Source: Dactylosporangium siamense
GTDB taxonomy: Bacteria; Actinomycetota; Actinomycetes; Mycobacteriales; Micromonosporaceae
Length of the DNA: 64,000 nt
Direction of reading: 5' to 3'
Assembly (NCBI RefSeq): GCF_016862795.1
Contig: NZ_BONQ01000125.1
Span: forward strand, 124,001-188,000
Made by a program: the position numbers and the translations under genes. The notes beneath the pieces are model-generated. The model searched no databases. It saw nothing but the letters and a program-made list of their open reading frames with translations, and was not told where the DNA came from. Below, piece after piece: positions 34,979 to 43,528 of the stretch. Every line of letters begins with the position of its first letter. The first letter of the stretch is position 1.

Positions 34979-36286
34979 TCATGATGCGGGGACAGGCATG
35001 ACGGATTCTCCGGCGTCGTGGCTGTCGGCGGGGGACGTGGCGACGGTGATCGCCAGGTCGACGCGGCCCTGTCGGACCAGCAGCATCGCCAGGTCGTGGC
35101 GGCGGGTCACGCGATACGGCCAGAGCGCCTCGACGGCCTCGTCGAGGCGGCCGGCGCCGGCGAGCAGTTCGGCGAGCAGCGCGACGCCATGCGCGGCGCT
35201 GCCCTCGGGGTGGGCGTGGACCTCGTCGATCGCCTGGTCGGTGCGGCCGTCCGCGACGAGCAACCGGGTGCGGGACTGCAGCAGCTCGAACCACATCCCG
35301 CACTGGCTCGCGGCGATCTCGTCGATGGCCGCGAGCGCCTCCTCCGGGCGCCCGAGCCGCAGCAGCAGGGTGCCGAGCGTGTCGGCGAGCCACCGCTCGT
35401 TGCCCGGCGGCGGCTTCCTGGTCATCGTGCGCAACAGCGCGACCGCCTCCTCGGTGCGGCCGTGCCGGTCCAGCAGCGCGGCCAGCGCCGGCTTGGCGTT
35501 GCGCCGTCCGCCATCGACGAACGGGCGCAGCGCTTCGATGGCGCTCTCGACGTGGCCCTCCCGCTCCCGCAGCTCGGCCAGGCGCTCCGCCGCGTATCGG
35601 CCGTCGCCCGTGGCGGCGAGCTCACGCAGCAGCTCGCCCCGGCCGTGCCGGCCCAGCAGCTCGGCCAAGGGCCGGAACGTGCCATGCCCCAGGTTGCCAC
35701 GCAGCACCGAGTAGGCCTGGTCGAAGCGGCCCTGCCGATCCAGGACCGTGGCGAGGCACGTCAGGACGAACCCGCGGTCCGGAGCGTCCTCAAGCGCCGC
35801 GGTCAGCACCGCGGCGACCTCGTCGTCGCGGCCGTGGCCGTCGGTGAGCCGGACGAGCATCCCCGAAAGCACCGGGTGCGGGCGCAGCAGCGCCACCACC
35901 TCGTCGATGAGGCCCTGCCCGGCCAGGAGCGTGACCAGCAGCTCCAGCGCCGGCCGGTCGCCGGCCTCGGCGAACGGGCGGACCAGCGCGACCGCCTCGC
36001 CGGCCCGGTCGTGCCCGGCGAGGACGCCGGCTAAGGCCTCCACCGCCACCCACCAGCCGGTCCCGGCGACGGGGCGGAGCAGCTCCACCGCCCCGTCCAC
36101 GTCGCCGGCCGCTACCCGCAGGTCCGCCAGGGCGCGGAGGCAATGCCAGTCACCCGCCGCCGCCTGGTGCCGCACCGCGTCCAGGTGCCCGCGCTCCACC
36201 AGCAGCGTCACGAGCGCCGGCAGCAGCCAGCCGTCCCGCTGGTGGAAGCGCCGGTCGAGCTCGGCCACCAACGTCAGGTCCCCCAT
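34979..36286 (-). CDS. Helical-repeat (TPR/PPR-like) protein
   Basis: A 435-residue cytoplasmic protein made of about ten 35-residue helical repeats; each has a turn like G-R-x-D-E-A-V-x-L-L-R-P (for example G-R-T-E-E-A-V-A-L-L-R, G-R-L-D-E-A-V-E-A-L-W-P). Probably a protein-binding scaffold. No catalytic domain. Either ATG 36298 or 36286 may start it; 36286 matches the position of ATG 43525 relative to an almost identical promoter. That promoter (36283-36322) resembles a DNA-damage type. Confidence 0.65.
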   Translation of the reverse strand: MGDLTLVAELDRRFHQRDGWLLPALVTLLVERGHLDAVRHQAAAGDWHCLRALADLRVAAGDVDGAVELLRPVAGTGWWVAVEALAGVLAGHDRAGEAVALVRPFAEAGDRPALELLVTLLAGQGLIDEVVALLRPHPVLSGMLVRLTDGHGRDDEVAAVLTAALEDAPDRGFVLTCLATVLDRQGRFDQAYSVLRGNLGHGTFRPLAELLGRHGRGELLRELAATGDGRYAAERLAELREREGHVESAIEALRPFVDGGRRNAKPALAALLDRHGRTEEAVALLRTMTRKPPPGNERWLADTLGTLLLRLGRPEEALAAIDEIAASQCGMWFELLQSRTRLLVADGRTDQAIDEVHAHPEGSAAHGVALLAELLAGAGRLDEAVEALWPYRVTRRHDLAMLLVRQGRVDLAITVATSPADSHDAGESVMPVPAS

Positions 36287-36322
36287 GGCAGCCATCATGC
36301 CGGAGGGGTACGACAGAAACGG
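36283..36322 (-). promoter_or_regulatory. TGTCGTACCC promoter, copy A (RecA-NDp/PafBC-like)
   Basis: Reading leftwards: CCGTTTCTGTCGTACCCC, then TCCGGCATGATGGCTGCCATGG. This matches the element at 43490-43528 almost base for base. CTGTCGTAC, 8 bases, CATGAT resembles the tTGTCRgtg-N8-TAnnnT DNA-damage promoter known in mycobacteria. Confidence 0.5.
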
Positions 36323-36332
36323 CGCACCGAGG

Positions 36333-38633
36333 TCACGCCCCGGTAGGACGCTCCAACCGGACCACGACCCACTTCGACGTGGGCGTGCCGCTCACCGCCG
36401 CCTGCGAGTCCAGCGGGACGAGGGGGTTGGTCTCCGGGTAGTACGCGGCGACGCAGCCCTTCGGGGTGTTGTATTCGACGAGCCGGAATCGCGGCGCCCG
36501 GCGGACCCGGCCGTCGGTCCACTCGGAGACCAGGTCCACGATGTCACCGTCGGCGAAGCCGAGCTCGGTGAGGTCCTCCGCGCTGATGAACACGACCCTG
36601 CGCCCCGAGCGGATGCCACGGTACCGGTCGTCGAGCCCGTAGATGGTGGTGTTGAACTGGTCGTGGCTGCGGATCGTCTGCAGGACGAGACGGCCCGGCG
36701 GCACGGTCAGCACCTCCAGGGGGCTGACCGTGAACACCGCCTTGCCCTCGGGGGTCGGGAACGTGCGCGAGTCCCGCGGCCCGTGCGGCATCGTGAAGCC
36801 GCCGTCGGCCCGGATCCGCTCGACGTAGCCGGCGCAGCCGGGGACGACCCGGCCGATCCGGTCACGGATGCGGTCGTAGTCGACGGGGAAGTCCCGCCAC
36901 GGGATGCCGTGCCGGTCGCCGAGGGTGGCGGCGGCGATGCCGCAGACGATGTCGACCTCGGAGCGCAGCAGCGGGCCGGCCGGGGCCGAACGACCCCGGG
37001 AGGCGTGCACCTCCGACATGGAGTCCTCGACGGTGACCCGCTGGACCCGGCCGCCGGTCAGGTCCTGTTCGGTGCGGCCGAGGGTGGGCAGGATCAGTGC
37101 GGTGCGGCCGGCGGCGACGTGGCTGCGGTTGAGCTTCGTGGAGATCTGCACGGTCAGCGTGGCGCCGCGCATCGCCTCGGTGGTGACGTCGGTGTCGGAC
37201 ATGGCGGCGACGAAGTTGCCGCCGAGCGCGATGAACACCTTCGCCCGCCGGTCCCGGAACGCCCGCACCGCGTCCGCGGCGTCGAACCCGTGCTCGCGCG
37301 GCGGTGCGAAGCCGAACTCGGCGCCGAGCGCGTCGAGGAAGAACGCCGGCGGCTTCTCCCAGATGCCCATGGTCCGGTCGCCCTGCACGTTGGAGTGGCC
37401 GCGGACCGGGCACAGGCCGGCGCCCGGCTTGCCGATCATGCCCTGGGCGAGGGCGACGTTGACGAACTCCTTGATCGTGGCGACGGCGTTGTGGTGCTGG
37501 GTGATGCCCATCGCCCAGCAGTGCACGATCCGTTTCGAGGACGCCAGCATCGCCGCCGCCGTCTCGATCTGCGACCAGGCCAGACCGGTCGCGGCGAGCA
37601 CCGCGTCGCGGTCGACGGCACGCACATGGCGCTGCCATTCCTCGAAGCCGGTGGTGTACCCCTCGATGAAGGCCCGATCGAGCACCGTCCCGGGTGCCGC
37701 GTCCTCGGCGCCCAGCAGCAGCTGGCCGATCGCCTGCCAGAGCGCCAGGTCGCCGTTGGAGCGGATCTGCAGCAGCTCGTCGGCGAGGTCGGTGCCGCGG
37801 CCGGCGAGCCCGCGCGCCTTCTGCGGGTTGTCGAAGCGCATCAGCCCCGCCTCCCGCAGCGGGTTGATCGCCAGGATCCGAGCGCCGTTGCGTTTGGCGG
37901 TCTCCAGCGCGGTGAGCATCCGCGGGTGGTTGGTGCCGGGGTTCTGCCCGGACACCACGATCAGGTCCGCCTCGTGCAGGTCCTGCAGCGACACCGAGCC
38001 CTTGCCGACGCCGATGGTGCGGGCCAGCCCCGCCGACGTCGACTCGTGGCACATGTTGGAGCAGTCCGGCAGGTTGTTGGTGCCGTACGCCCTGGCCAGC
38101 AGCTGATACAGGAACGCCGCCTCGTTGCTGGCCCGCCCGGAGGTGTAGAAGACCGCCTCGTCCGGGCCGGCGAGGCCGTTGAGGTGGGTGCCGATGAGCG
38201 CGAACGCGTCGTCCCAGGAGATCGGCTCGTAGTGCTCGGCGCCGTCGCGGCGGACCATCGGGTGGGTGAGCCGCCCCTGCCGCTCCAGCCAGTGGTCGGT
38301 GCGCCCGGCCAGGTCGGTGAGGGAGTGGGCGGCGAAGAACTCCGGCTCGACCGTCTCCCGGGTCCCTTCCCAGGAGACGGCCTTGGCGCCGTTCTCGCAG
38401 AACTCGGCGGTGTGCCGGTGTCCCTTCGGGTCGGGCCAGGCGCAGCTCATGCAGTCGACGCCGTCGACCTGGTTGAGCGCCCGCAGGTTCCGGGTGGCCT
38501 TGACGACCCCCATCTGCCGCACCGCGTTGCCCACGCTCAGCCGCACCGCCTGCAGCCCGGCGGCGTGGTCGGCGGGCGGCCCGACCCGCAGTCTGGCCTC
38601 GTCGTCGTCGACAGGTGGATCGGCCGTTGCCAT
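36333..38633 (-). CDS. Molybdopterin oxidoreductase, formate-dehydrogenase-like (FdhF/YdeP family)
   Basis: A 766-residue molybdoenzyme. It has the family's C-M-S-C motif (61-64), Q-N-P-G-T-N-H-P-R-M, N-M-C-H-E-S-T-S, G-V-Q-G-D-R-T-M-G cofactor loops and a C-terminal molybdopterin-dinucleotide-binding domain (from about residue 640). No Tat signal is seen, so it is cytoplasmic. In E. coli YdeP links to acid resistance; the true substrate of the family is uncertain. GGAG lies six bases before ATG 38633. No partner subunit is encoded nearby. Confidence 0.88.
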   Translation of the reverse strand: MATADPPVDDDEARLRVGPPADHAAGLQAVRLSVGNAVRQMGVVKATRNLRALNQVDGVDCMSCAWPDPKGHRHTAEFCENGAKAVSWEGTRETVEPEFFAAHSLTDLAGRTDHWLERQGRLTHPMVRRDGAEHYEPISWDDAFALIGTHLNGLAGPDEAVFYTSGRASNEAAFLYQLLARAYGTNNLPDCSNMCHESTSAGLARTIGVGKGSVSLQDLHEADLIVVSGQNPGTNHPRMLTALETAKRNGARILAINPLREAGLMRFDNPQKARGLAGRGTDLADELLQIRSNGDLALWQAIGQLLLGAEDAAPGTVLDRAFIEGYTTGFEEWQRHVRAVDRDAVLAATGLAWSQIETAAAMLASSKRIVHCWAMGITQHHNAVATIKEFVNVALAQGMIGKPGAGLCPVRGHSNVQGDRTMGIWEKPPAFFLDALGAEFGFAPPREHGFDAADAVRAFRDRRAKVFIALGGNFVAAMSDTDVTTEAMRGATLTVQISTKLNRSHVAAGRTALILPTLGRTEQDLTGGRVQRVTVEDSMSEVHASRGRSAPAGPLLRSEVDIVCGIAAATLGDRHGIPWRDFPVDYDRIRDRIGRVVPGCAGYVERIRADGGFTMPHGPRDSRTFPTPEGKAVFTVSPLEVLTVPPGRLVLQTIRSHDQFNTTIYGLDDRYRGIRSGRRVVFISAEDLTELGFADGDIVDLVSEWTDGRVRRAPRFRLVEYNTPKGCVAAYYPETNPLVPLDSQAAVSGTPTSKWVVVRLERPTGA

Positions 38634-38690
38634 GCGGTGCTCCAGCGATAAGCGGTCGGGGGTCCTCGAAAAGACTGTAGTCCCTCTTCC

Positions 38691-39290
38691 TCAGCCCGGT
38701 CCGGCGGCGAAGATCCGGGCGTAGATCGCGTCGATGACGTCGTTCTTCGCCAGGCTGTAGTCTCCCGGGCGCTCCACGGTGTCGCGGGCGAGGCGGCGCT
38801 TGGTGCTCGCGTACAGCTCCAGGTCCTCGGGGTGGCTGCGCAGCCAGTCCCGGAACAGGCGGTGCCGGACGAGCTCCGGCGCACCGACCGGCCAGACGTG
38901 CAGGTGGATGTCGTCCTCGGCGTTGACCAGCATCCGGTGCCCGTGCCACCAGGGCTCCCGCAGGACGAGCCGGTGGCCGGCGCGGACCAGGTCGGGCACG
39001 TACAGCGTCTCGTCGGCGGTGTCCTCGACGGTGAGGTCGACGTCGATGATGGGCTTCGCCGGCAGCCCCGGCACGGACGTGGACCCGACGTGCTCGACGG
39101 CGACGACCCGATCGCCGAGCGTCTCGACCAGCGCCGCGTGGATCGCGTCGTAGCGGCGCGGCCAGCCGGGGTCGTAGTCCTCCAGGACGATGCTCCGCCA
39201 CCGCGTCGGCGGCTGCCCGACCAGCCCGGCCTCCAGCTGCTCAGGCGTGCCGTGGAACCGCTCAGTGATCTCCGGTGGATACCCGGCCAT
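38691..39290 (-). CDS. GrpB family nucleotidyltransferase-like protein
   Basis: A 199-residue GrpB/DUF157 protein. Signature blocks are V-E-H-V-G-S-T-S-V-P-G-L-P-A-K-P-I-I-D-V-D-L, D-D-I-H-L-H-V-W and H-R-L-F-R-D-W-L-R-S-H-P-E-D. It belongs to the nucleotidyltransferase superfamily; function not established. GGGAGG precedes ATG 39290 by five bases. A TGTCGTACCC element (minus strand, about 39336-39327) lies 37 bases upstream but lacks the CATGAT box of the two other copies. Confidence 0.85.
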   Translation of the reverse strand: MAGYPPEITERFHGTPEQLEAGLVGQPPTRWRSIVLEDYDPGWPRRYDAIHAALVETLGDRVVAVEHVGSTSVPGLPAKPIIDVDLTVEDTADETLYVPDLVRAGHRLVLREPWWHGHRMLVNAEDDIHLHVWPVGAPELVRHRLFRDWLRSHPEDLELYASTKRRLARDTVERPGDYSLAKNDVIDAIYARIFAAGPG

Positions 39291-39434
39291 CGAAACCTCC
39301 CCGAATTTGGCAAGTCGTCCAGGGTACGACACCTGTCGGCCCGCCGACAGAAGATGTTCGCAACCGACCCGGCCAGTCAGACGTGTCGATGGTGCCGCTC
39401 GACAGGGGGCGGCAGTCAGGGGAGGAAGGACAGT

Positions 39435-39968
39435 GTGTCCACGACGATGACCCGCAGTGATGCAGTGCCTCGTGTCGATGTGCAACGCGACTTCGACGAG
39501 TTCTACGCTGCGGCGTTCCCGATGCTGCGATCGCAGCTCTTCGCGTATCTCGGCGACCGCGCCGAGGCGCAGGACGTCGTCCAGGAGGCGTTCTGCCGGG
39601 CGTTCGGCAAATGGAAGACGATCAGCACGTACGAGGACCCGACGGCCTGGGTCAGGCGGGTCGCGTGGAACGTGGCGACGAGCCGCTTCCGCCGCCGCCG
39701 GACCGCGCTCAACTTCCTGCGCAACCAGCGCGAGGAGCACGCCGAGGGACCCTCCCCGGACCGGATCGCCCTGGTGGCGGCGCTGGCGAAGATCCCGGCG
39801 CAGCTGCGCAAGGCAGTGGTCCTGCACTACATCGGCGAGCTGTCGGTCGCCGAGATCGCGGCGCAGGAAGACGTCGCGGAAGGCACGGTCAAGAGCTGGC
39901 TGAGCCGGGGCCGTGCGGCCCTGGGCGAGCAGCTGGCGGAGCGCAAGGGAGGTAGGAGCAATGGCTGA
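39435..39968 (+). CDS. SigE-family ECF sigma factor
   Basis: A 177-residue ECF sigma factor. Region 2: L-F-A-Y-L-G-D-R-A-E-A-Q-D-V-V-Q-E-A-F-C-R-A-F-G-K-W; region 4: A-V-V-L-H-Y-I-G-E-L-S-V-A-E-I-A-A-Q-E-D-V-A-E-G-T-V-K-S-W-L-S-R-G-R. This is the SigE-like group abundant in Micromonosporaceae. GTG 39435 follows GGAGGAAGG. It overlaps the next gene by 8 bases; that gene encodes a membrane protein that could hold the sigma factor inactive. Confidence 0.92.
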   Translation: MSTTMTRSDAVPRVDVQRDFDEFYAAAFPMLRSQLFAYLGDRAEAQDVVQEAFCRAFGKWKTISTYEDPTAWVRRVAWNVATSRFRRRRTALNFLRNQREEHAEGPSPDRIALVAALAKIPAQLRKAVVLHYIGELSVAEIAAQEDVAEGTVKSWLSRGRAALGEQLAERKGGRSNG

Positions 39969-41136
39969 GTTCGACGACCTGATCAGCGGGGCCCTGGACG
40001 ATTTCCGCGACACCGAGGCCGGCACTGCGGGGTTCACGCCCGGCGCGGCGACGGTGCGGGCCACGGTCAAGCGGCGCCGCACGGTGCGGCTCACCACGAT
40101 GAGCGTGCTGGGGGCGTTGCTGATCGCCGCGCCCATCGCGGCCTTCGCCGCCGACCCGCACGGCAACAACCCGCCGCCCACCCCGGGTGAGTCGGTGACC
40201 ACGGCCCCCGTGCCGGTTTCGCCGAGCACGTCCGCGGCGCCGTCGACCTCGCCGTCCGTCCCGGTGTCCGCCCCGCCGGACGGCAGGCTGACGGCGGCGG
40301 CGATCGGCGCGGTCAAGGTCACCATCCCGGCGTACTTCTACGACGAGTGCGCGACCAAGCAGGTCAAACTGCCGGCCAAGGACCAGCTGGAGAAGGAGCC
40401 CTGGATCGAGAAGGTGGTGTACACCGACCTCGACGGCGACCAGGCCCTCGAGACGGCCGCCCTGGTGTACTGCCGTGCCGGTGAGACGCCGTGGACGCAG
40501 GTCGTCGGCTTCGACCGGGACGCGGACGGCAACATCGTCGTCCTCGGCGCCGTCGTCGCGCACAGCCCCTACTTCGTCGTCGCCGACATCAGGGCCCGCA
40601 CCGGCGGCGGCATCGTCGCCGACGTCCAGGACATCTTTCCCTGCTGTGGCGTGGACCCCGACGACGTGCGGCACCAGCAGCGCGAGTACGGCTGGGACGG
40701 CACGAAGGTCCGCCAGCTGGCCGGACCGCTGTGGTTCGGCGATCCGGGCCGGGTGACGGACCTGAAGCTCACGGTCACCGACGTGGTCCTCGGCCCGGTC
40801 GTGGACGGCAAGCGCACCGGCACGGCGAAGTTCACGGTGAAGAACAACGGCTCCAAGCCGTCCGGCCGCTTCGCCGTCAGCCTGAACTGCCTGTGGGCCT
40901 GCGGCGCCGGGCCCGCTCCCTTCGGCGACTGGGTGTTCGGCACCTACGAAGCGCCGCACGCCCCGATCGCGGCCGGCCAGCAGGTCACCGAGACGATCAC
41001 CGTCACCGTGGCCGCCGACTTCACCGGGGGCACGGCCAGGGCGTCGCTGCACGTGATGGGGCTCAACGACACGAAGTCCATCGACGACCCGAATCCGGAC
41101 GACAACACCGCCACGATGCGGATCCGCACGAGCTGA
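39961..41136 (+). CDS. Membrane-anchored extracytoplasmic protein, putative anti-sigma partner
   Basis: A 391-residue protein with a cytoplasmic N terminus of about 43 residues (A-E-F-D-D-L-I-S-G-A-L-D-D-F-R), one membrane helix (45-66) and a Ser/Pro/Thr linker. Outside the membrane is a domain with D-L-D-G-D-Q-A-L-E-T-A and C-C-G-V-D-P motifs, then a CARDB-like beta domain (T-A-K-F-T-V-K-N-N-G-S-K-P...N-P-D-D-N-T-A). The overlap with the sigma gene and the topology fit a transmembrane anti-sigma factor, but no known anti-sigma domain is visible. Role inferred. Confidence 0.65.
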   Translation: MAEFDDLISGALDDFRDTEAGTAGFTPGAATVRATVKRRRTVRLTTMSVLGALLIAAPIAAFAADPHGNNPPPTPGESVTTAPVPVSPSTSAAPSTSPSVPVSAPPDGRLTAAAIGAVKVTIPAYFYDECATKQVKLPAKDQLEKEPWIEKVVYTDLDGDQALETAALVYCRAGETPWTQVVGFDRDADGNIVVLGAVVAHSPYFVVADIRARTGGGIVADVQDIFPCCGVDPDDVRHQQREYGWDGTKVRQLAGPLWFGDPGRVTDLKLTVTDVVLGPVVDGKRTGTAKFTVKNNGSKPSGRFAVSLNCLWACGAGPAPFGDWVFGTYEAPHAPIAAGQQVTETITVTVAADFTGGTARASLHVMGLNDTKSIDDPNPDDNTATMRIRTS

Positions 41137-41143
41137 GCACGGA

Positions 41144-41177
41144 CCGGCCGCCCGGGTGGACCCACCCGGGCGGCCGG
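41144..41177. terminator. 16-bp bidirectional hairpin
   Basis: CCGGCCGCCCGGGTGG and CCACCCGGGCGGCCGG pair perfectly over a 2-base centre, between the convergent genes ending at 41136 and 41190. It should stop transcription in both directions. Confidence 0.85.
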
Positions 41178-41189
41178 CGTTCGTGTTTG

Positions 41190-42578
41190 TCAGACGGCGG
41201 TGCAGGTCAGCGGCGCGGGGACGCCGTTGGTGGTGGTCCAGGAGCCGAGGAACCCGAACGACGTGCTCGCGCCGGCCCCCACACTCCCGTTGTAGTTCAC
41301 GTTGCGGGCGGTGACGGCCGCACCCGAGCTGGTCACGGTCGCGCTCCAGGCATTGTTGACCGTCTGGCCGTTGGTGTACGTCCAGCCGACCGTCCAACCG
41401 GAGATGGCCGCGCTCCCGGCCGTCACCTTGACCTCGGCCTGGAAGCCGCCCGGCCACTGGCCGACGATCGCGTAGGCGGCGGTGCAGGCCTTCGAGCCGC
41501 CCGGCGACGAGGACGGGCTGCGCGACGCCGACGGGGAGACCGAGGGGCTGCGCGACGGCGACACCGACACCGACGGCGAGGACGGCGCCGGGCTGGTCGT
41601 CTGGCCACTGTAGATGGACGCCTCGCGGGACGTGGCCTTCAGGCCGTTGGCGCCGTTGACGATCCGGTCGCCGAAGGTGGTCAGCTGCGCCGGGTTGAAG
41701 TTCGTCGTCATGTCCAGGATCGGGTCGCTGTTGCCGCTCCAGGACCAGGCGATCCAGCCGAGCCCACGGGCCTGCGCCTCGGACAGGATCGTCTCGTGGT
41801 CGACCTCGCCGGTGTTGAACTTCCAGCCGAACTCGCCGACGACGAGGGGCCAGCCCTTGTTCTTGAAGGCGTCGAAGTAGGCCACGATGGTCGAGGCGTT
41901 GGCGTACACGGCGTACATGTGGATCGACAGCACCGTGTTGTGCTTGGTGTCGGCGTCCAGGACGGTCTGGCCGGTGTCACGCATGACGTTCTGCCAGTCC
42001 TGGCCCCAGTTCGGGGCGTCGACCATGATGAGGTGCTCGAAGCCGTTGGTGCGCAGCTTCGCGATTGCGGCGGCGGTCGCGGCGGTCCACTGGGCCGGGT
42101 TGGTGTTGCCGATCGGCTCGTTGCCGATGTTGATGACGACGTAGTTCTCCTGGCCGACCAGGTTGGCCTTCTGGCTGATCCAGTAGTTGGCGGCCTCGTC
42201 CAGGGACGCGGCCGCGCCCTCCTCGCCGTAGCCGGTGGTGTCGTGCACCTCGAGGACGCAGATGAGCTTGTTCTGCTTGCACAGGGTGATGACGGCGGGG
42301 ACGTCGTTGGACGGGCCCCAGCGCTTGCCGGTGCCGAGCACGACCCGGATCGTGTTGGCCCCGGCGGCCTTGATGGCGGCGAACGAGGAGGTCTGCCCCG
42401 TGTACCACACGTGTGGATGGTTGACGCCGCGCATGATCAGGTTCTGGCCGTTCGCCTCCACGATGTTGCGGCCGCTGATGTGCAGGCCGACGGCGGCGGA
42501 CGCGGGCTGCATGAACAACACCACCGACGCGGTGACGGCGAGCATCACGGCGCCGAGAACAGCGAGTTTTCTCCTCAT
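41190..42578 (-). CDS. Secreted GH5 subfamily 8 beta-mannanase with CBM2
   Basis: A 462-residue secreted endo-1,4-beta-mannanase. Signal peptide 1-29; GH5 domain about 30-325; Ser/Pro/Arg linker 330-362; CBM2 cellulose-binding domain 364-462 bounded by two Cys. Catalytic E154 (N-I-G-N-E-P) and E249 (V-G-E-F-G-W) are present. R-G-V-N-H-P-H-x-W-Y-x-G-Q-T and E-V-H-D-T-T-G-Y-G-E-E match, from memory, Streptomyces ManA. It cleaves mannan in plant cell walls, the CBM2 anchoring it to cellulose. A strong promoter is upstream. Confidence 0.92.
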   Translation of the reverse strand: MRRKLAVLGAVMLAVTASVVLFMQPASAAVGLHISGRNIVEANGQNLIMRGVNHPHVWYTGQTSSFAAIKAAGANTIRVVLGTGKRWGPSNDVPAVITLCKQNKLICVLEVHDTTGYGEEGAAASLDEAANYWISQKANLVGQENYVVINIGNEPIGNTNPAQWTAATAAAIAKLRTNGFEHLIMVDAPNWGQDWQNVMRDTGQTVLDADTKHNTVLSIHMYAVYANASTIVAYFDAFKNKGWPLVVGEFGWKFNTGEVDHETILSEAQARGLGWIAWSWSGNSDPILDMTTNFNPAQLTTFGDRIVNGANGLKATSREASIYSGQTTSPAPSSPSVSVSPSRSPSVSPSASRSPSSSPGGSKACTAAYAIVGQWPGGFQAEVKVTAGSAAISGWTVGWTYTNGQTVNNAWSATVTSSGAAVTARNVNYNGSVGAGASTSFGFLGSWTTTNGVPAPLTCTAV

Positions 42579-42635
42579 GGCCTACCTCGAGACGTCGGGA
42601 AGTGCGGGGCCCGTGACCCGGGACCGGCGCGGCGG

Positions 42636-42665
42636 ACACTAGGTTCGGCCGCTGAACACTGTCAA
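42636..42665 (-). promoter_or_regulatory. Sigma70-type promoter of the mannanase gene
   Basis: On the minus strand a consensus TTGACA (42665-42660) and TAGTGT (42641-42636) are 18 bp apart, 57 bases before the start codon. GAGGT in the leader serves as ribosome site. Confidence 0.7.
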
Positions 42666-42807
42666 TGCGCCGGTATACCCGGCCGTCGCTGTTTCGCCGG
42701 GGTTTTCGCTGGTACGGACGTCGGCCGCGACGTGGTCCGGACCGTGAACGTTTCACGCCTTGTCCCGGGACCACGCGTTGCGGCGGCCCGGTAGATTGAT
42801 CGCCAGA

Positions 42808-43488
42808 ATGAGTGCGCGTGGTGCCTACCGGTTGACGATGCTGACGATCATCGTCGGGTGCGTGATCGTGTCCTACGTCGTGCTCGCCCGGCGGGCCGAC
42901 GGGCACCCGCAGCGCCCGGGTCCGCGGCCGGCCTTCCAGCTGCCGTTCACCTGCGGCGAGTCGTGGCGGCTGACGACGTACGCCGGCCACGATGACTACG
43001 ACATCGACTTCTTCTTCAACGGCGGCCCGAGCGGTGGCCGCGCGGTCCTCGCCTCCGCCGCTGGCACCGTGGCGTGGGCCGGCTGGCAGGCCACCCTGGA
43101 GAACGGCGCCGCGGCCGCGCCCGGCACCGTCGGCACCCGCGGCGGGCTGGGCTACGGCGTGATCATCGACCACGGCGGCGGCTGGTTCACCTCGTACGGT
43201 CACCTGCAGGCCCCGCCCGAGGTCAAGCAGGACCAGGTGGTGCCGCGGGGCAAGCTGCTCGGGCACGTCGGCAGGACCGGCTCGACCCAGGTCGAACACC
43301 TGCACTACGAGCAGCACGACGACACCCGGGACACCCGGCACACCCGCGGCAACGCCGACAAGGTGGAGTCCGTCTTCGACGGCGTCCCGTCCGGGATCAC
43401 CAGCGACGGCAGCGCCGGCACCGGCCCGATCCGCACCGCCGGCCCGGTGTCGCCGTCCCACGACCTGACCAGCCGCAACTGCCCGTAG
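42808..43488 (+). CDS. M23 family (LytM-like) metallopeptidase, membrane-anchored
   Basis: A 226-residue protein with an N-terminal membrane anchor or uncleaved signal (M-L-T-I-I-V-G-C-V-I-V-S-Y-V-V-L). The peptidase domain has the zinc motif H-D-D-Y-D-I-D, G-Y-G-V-I-I-D-H-G-G-G-W-F-T-S-Y-G-H-L and the H-L-H-Y-E-Q pair. It should cut peptidoglycan cross-links or act in their remodelling; the second active-site His cluster is complete. ATG 42808 is preceded by TAGATT. Not part of an obvious operon. Confidence 0.85.
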   Translation: MSARGAYRLTMLTIIVGCVIVSYVVLARRADGHPQRPGPRPAFQLPFTCGESWRLTTYAGHDDYDIDFFFNGGPSGGRAVLASAAGTVAWAGWQATLENGAAAAPGTVGTRGGLGYGVIIDHGGGWFTSYGHLQAPPEVKQDQVVPRGKLLGHVGRTGSTQVEHLHYEQHDDTRDTRHTRGNADKVESVFDGVPSGITSDGSAGTGPIRTAGPVSPSHDLTSRNCP

Positions 43489-43489
43489 G

Positions 43490-43528
43490 CCGTTTTTGTC
43501 GTACCCGACCGGCATGATGGCGCCATGG
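43490..43528 (+). promoter_or_regulatory. TGTCGTACCC promoter, copy B (RecA-NDp/PafBC-like)
   Basis: TTGTCGTAC (43496-43504), 8 bases, CATGAT (43513-43518), then the gene ATG seven bases on. Nearly identical to 36283-36322 from CCGTTT to CCATGG. Confidence 0.55.
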
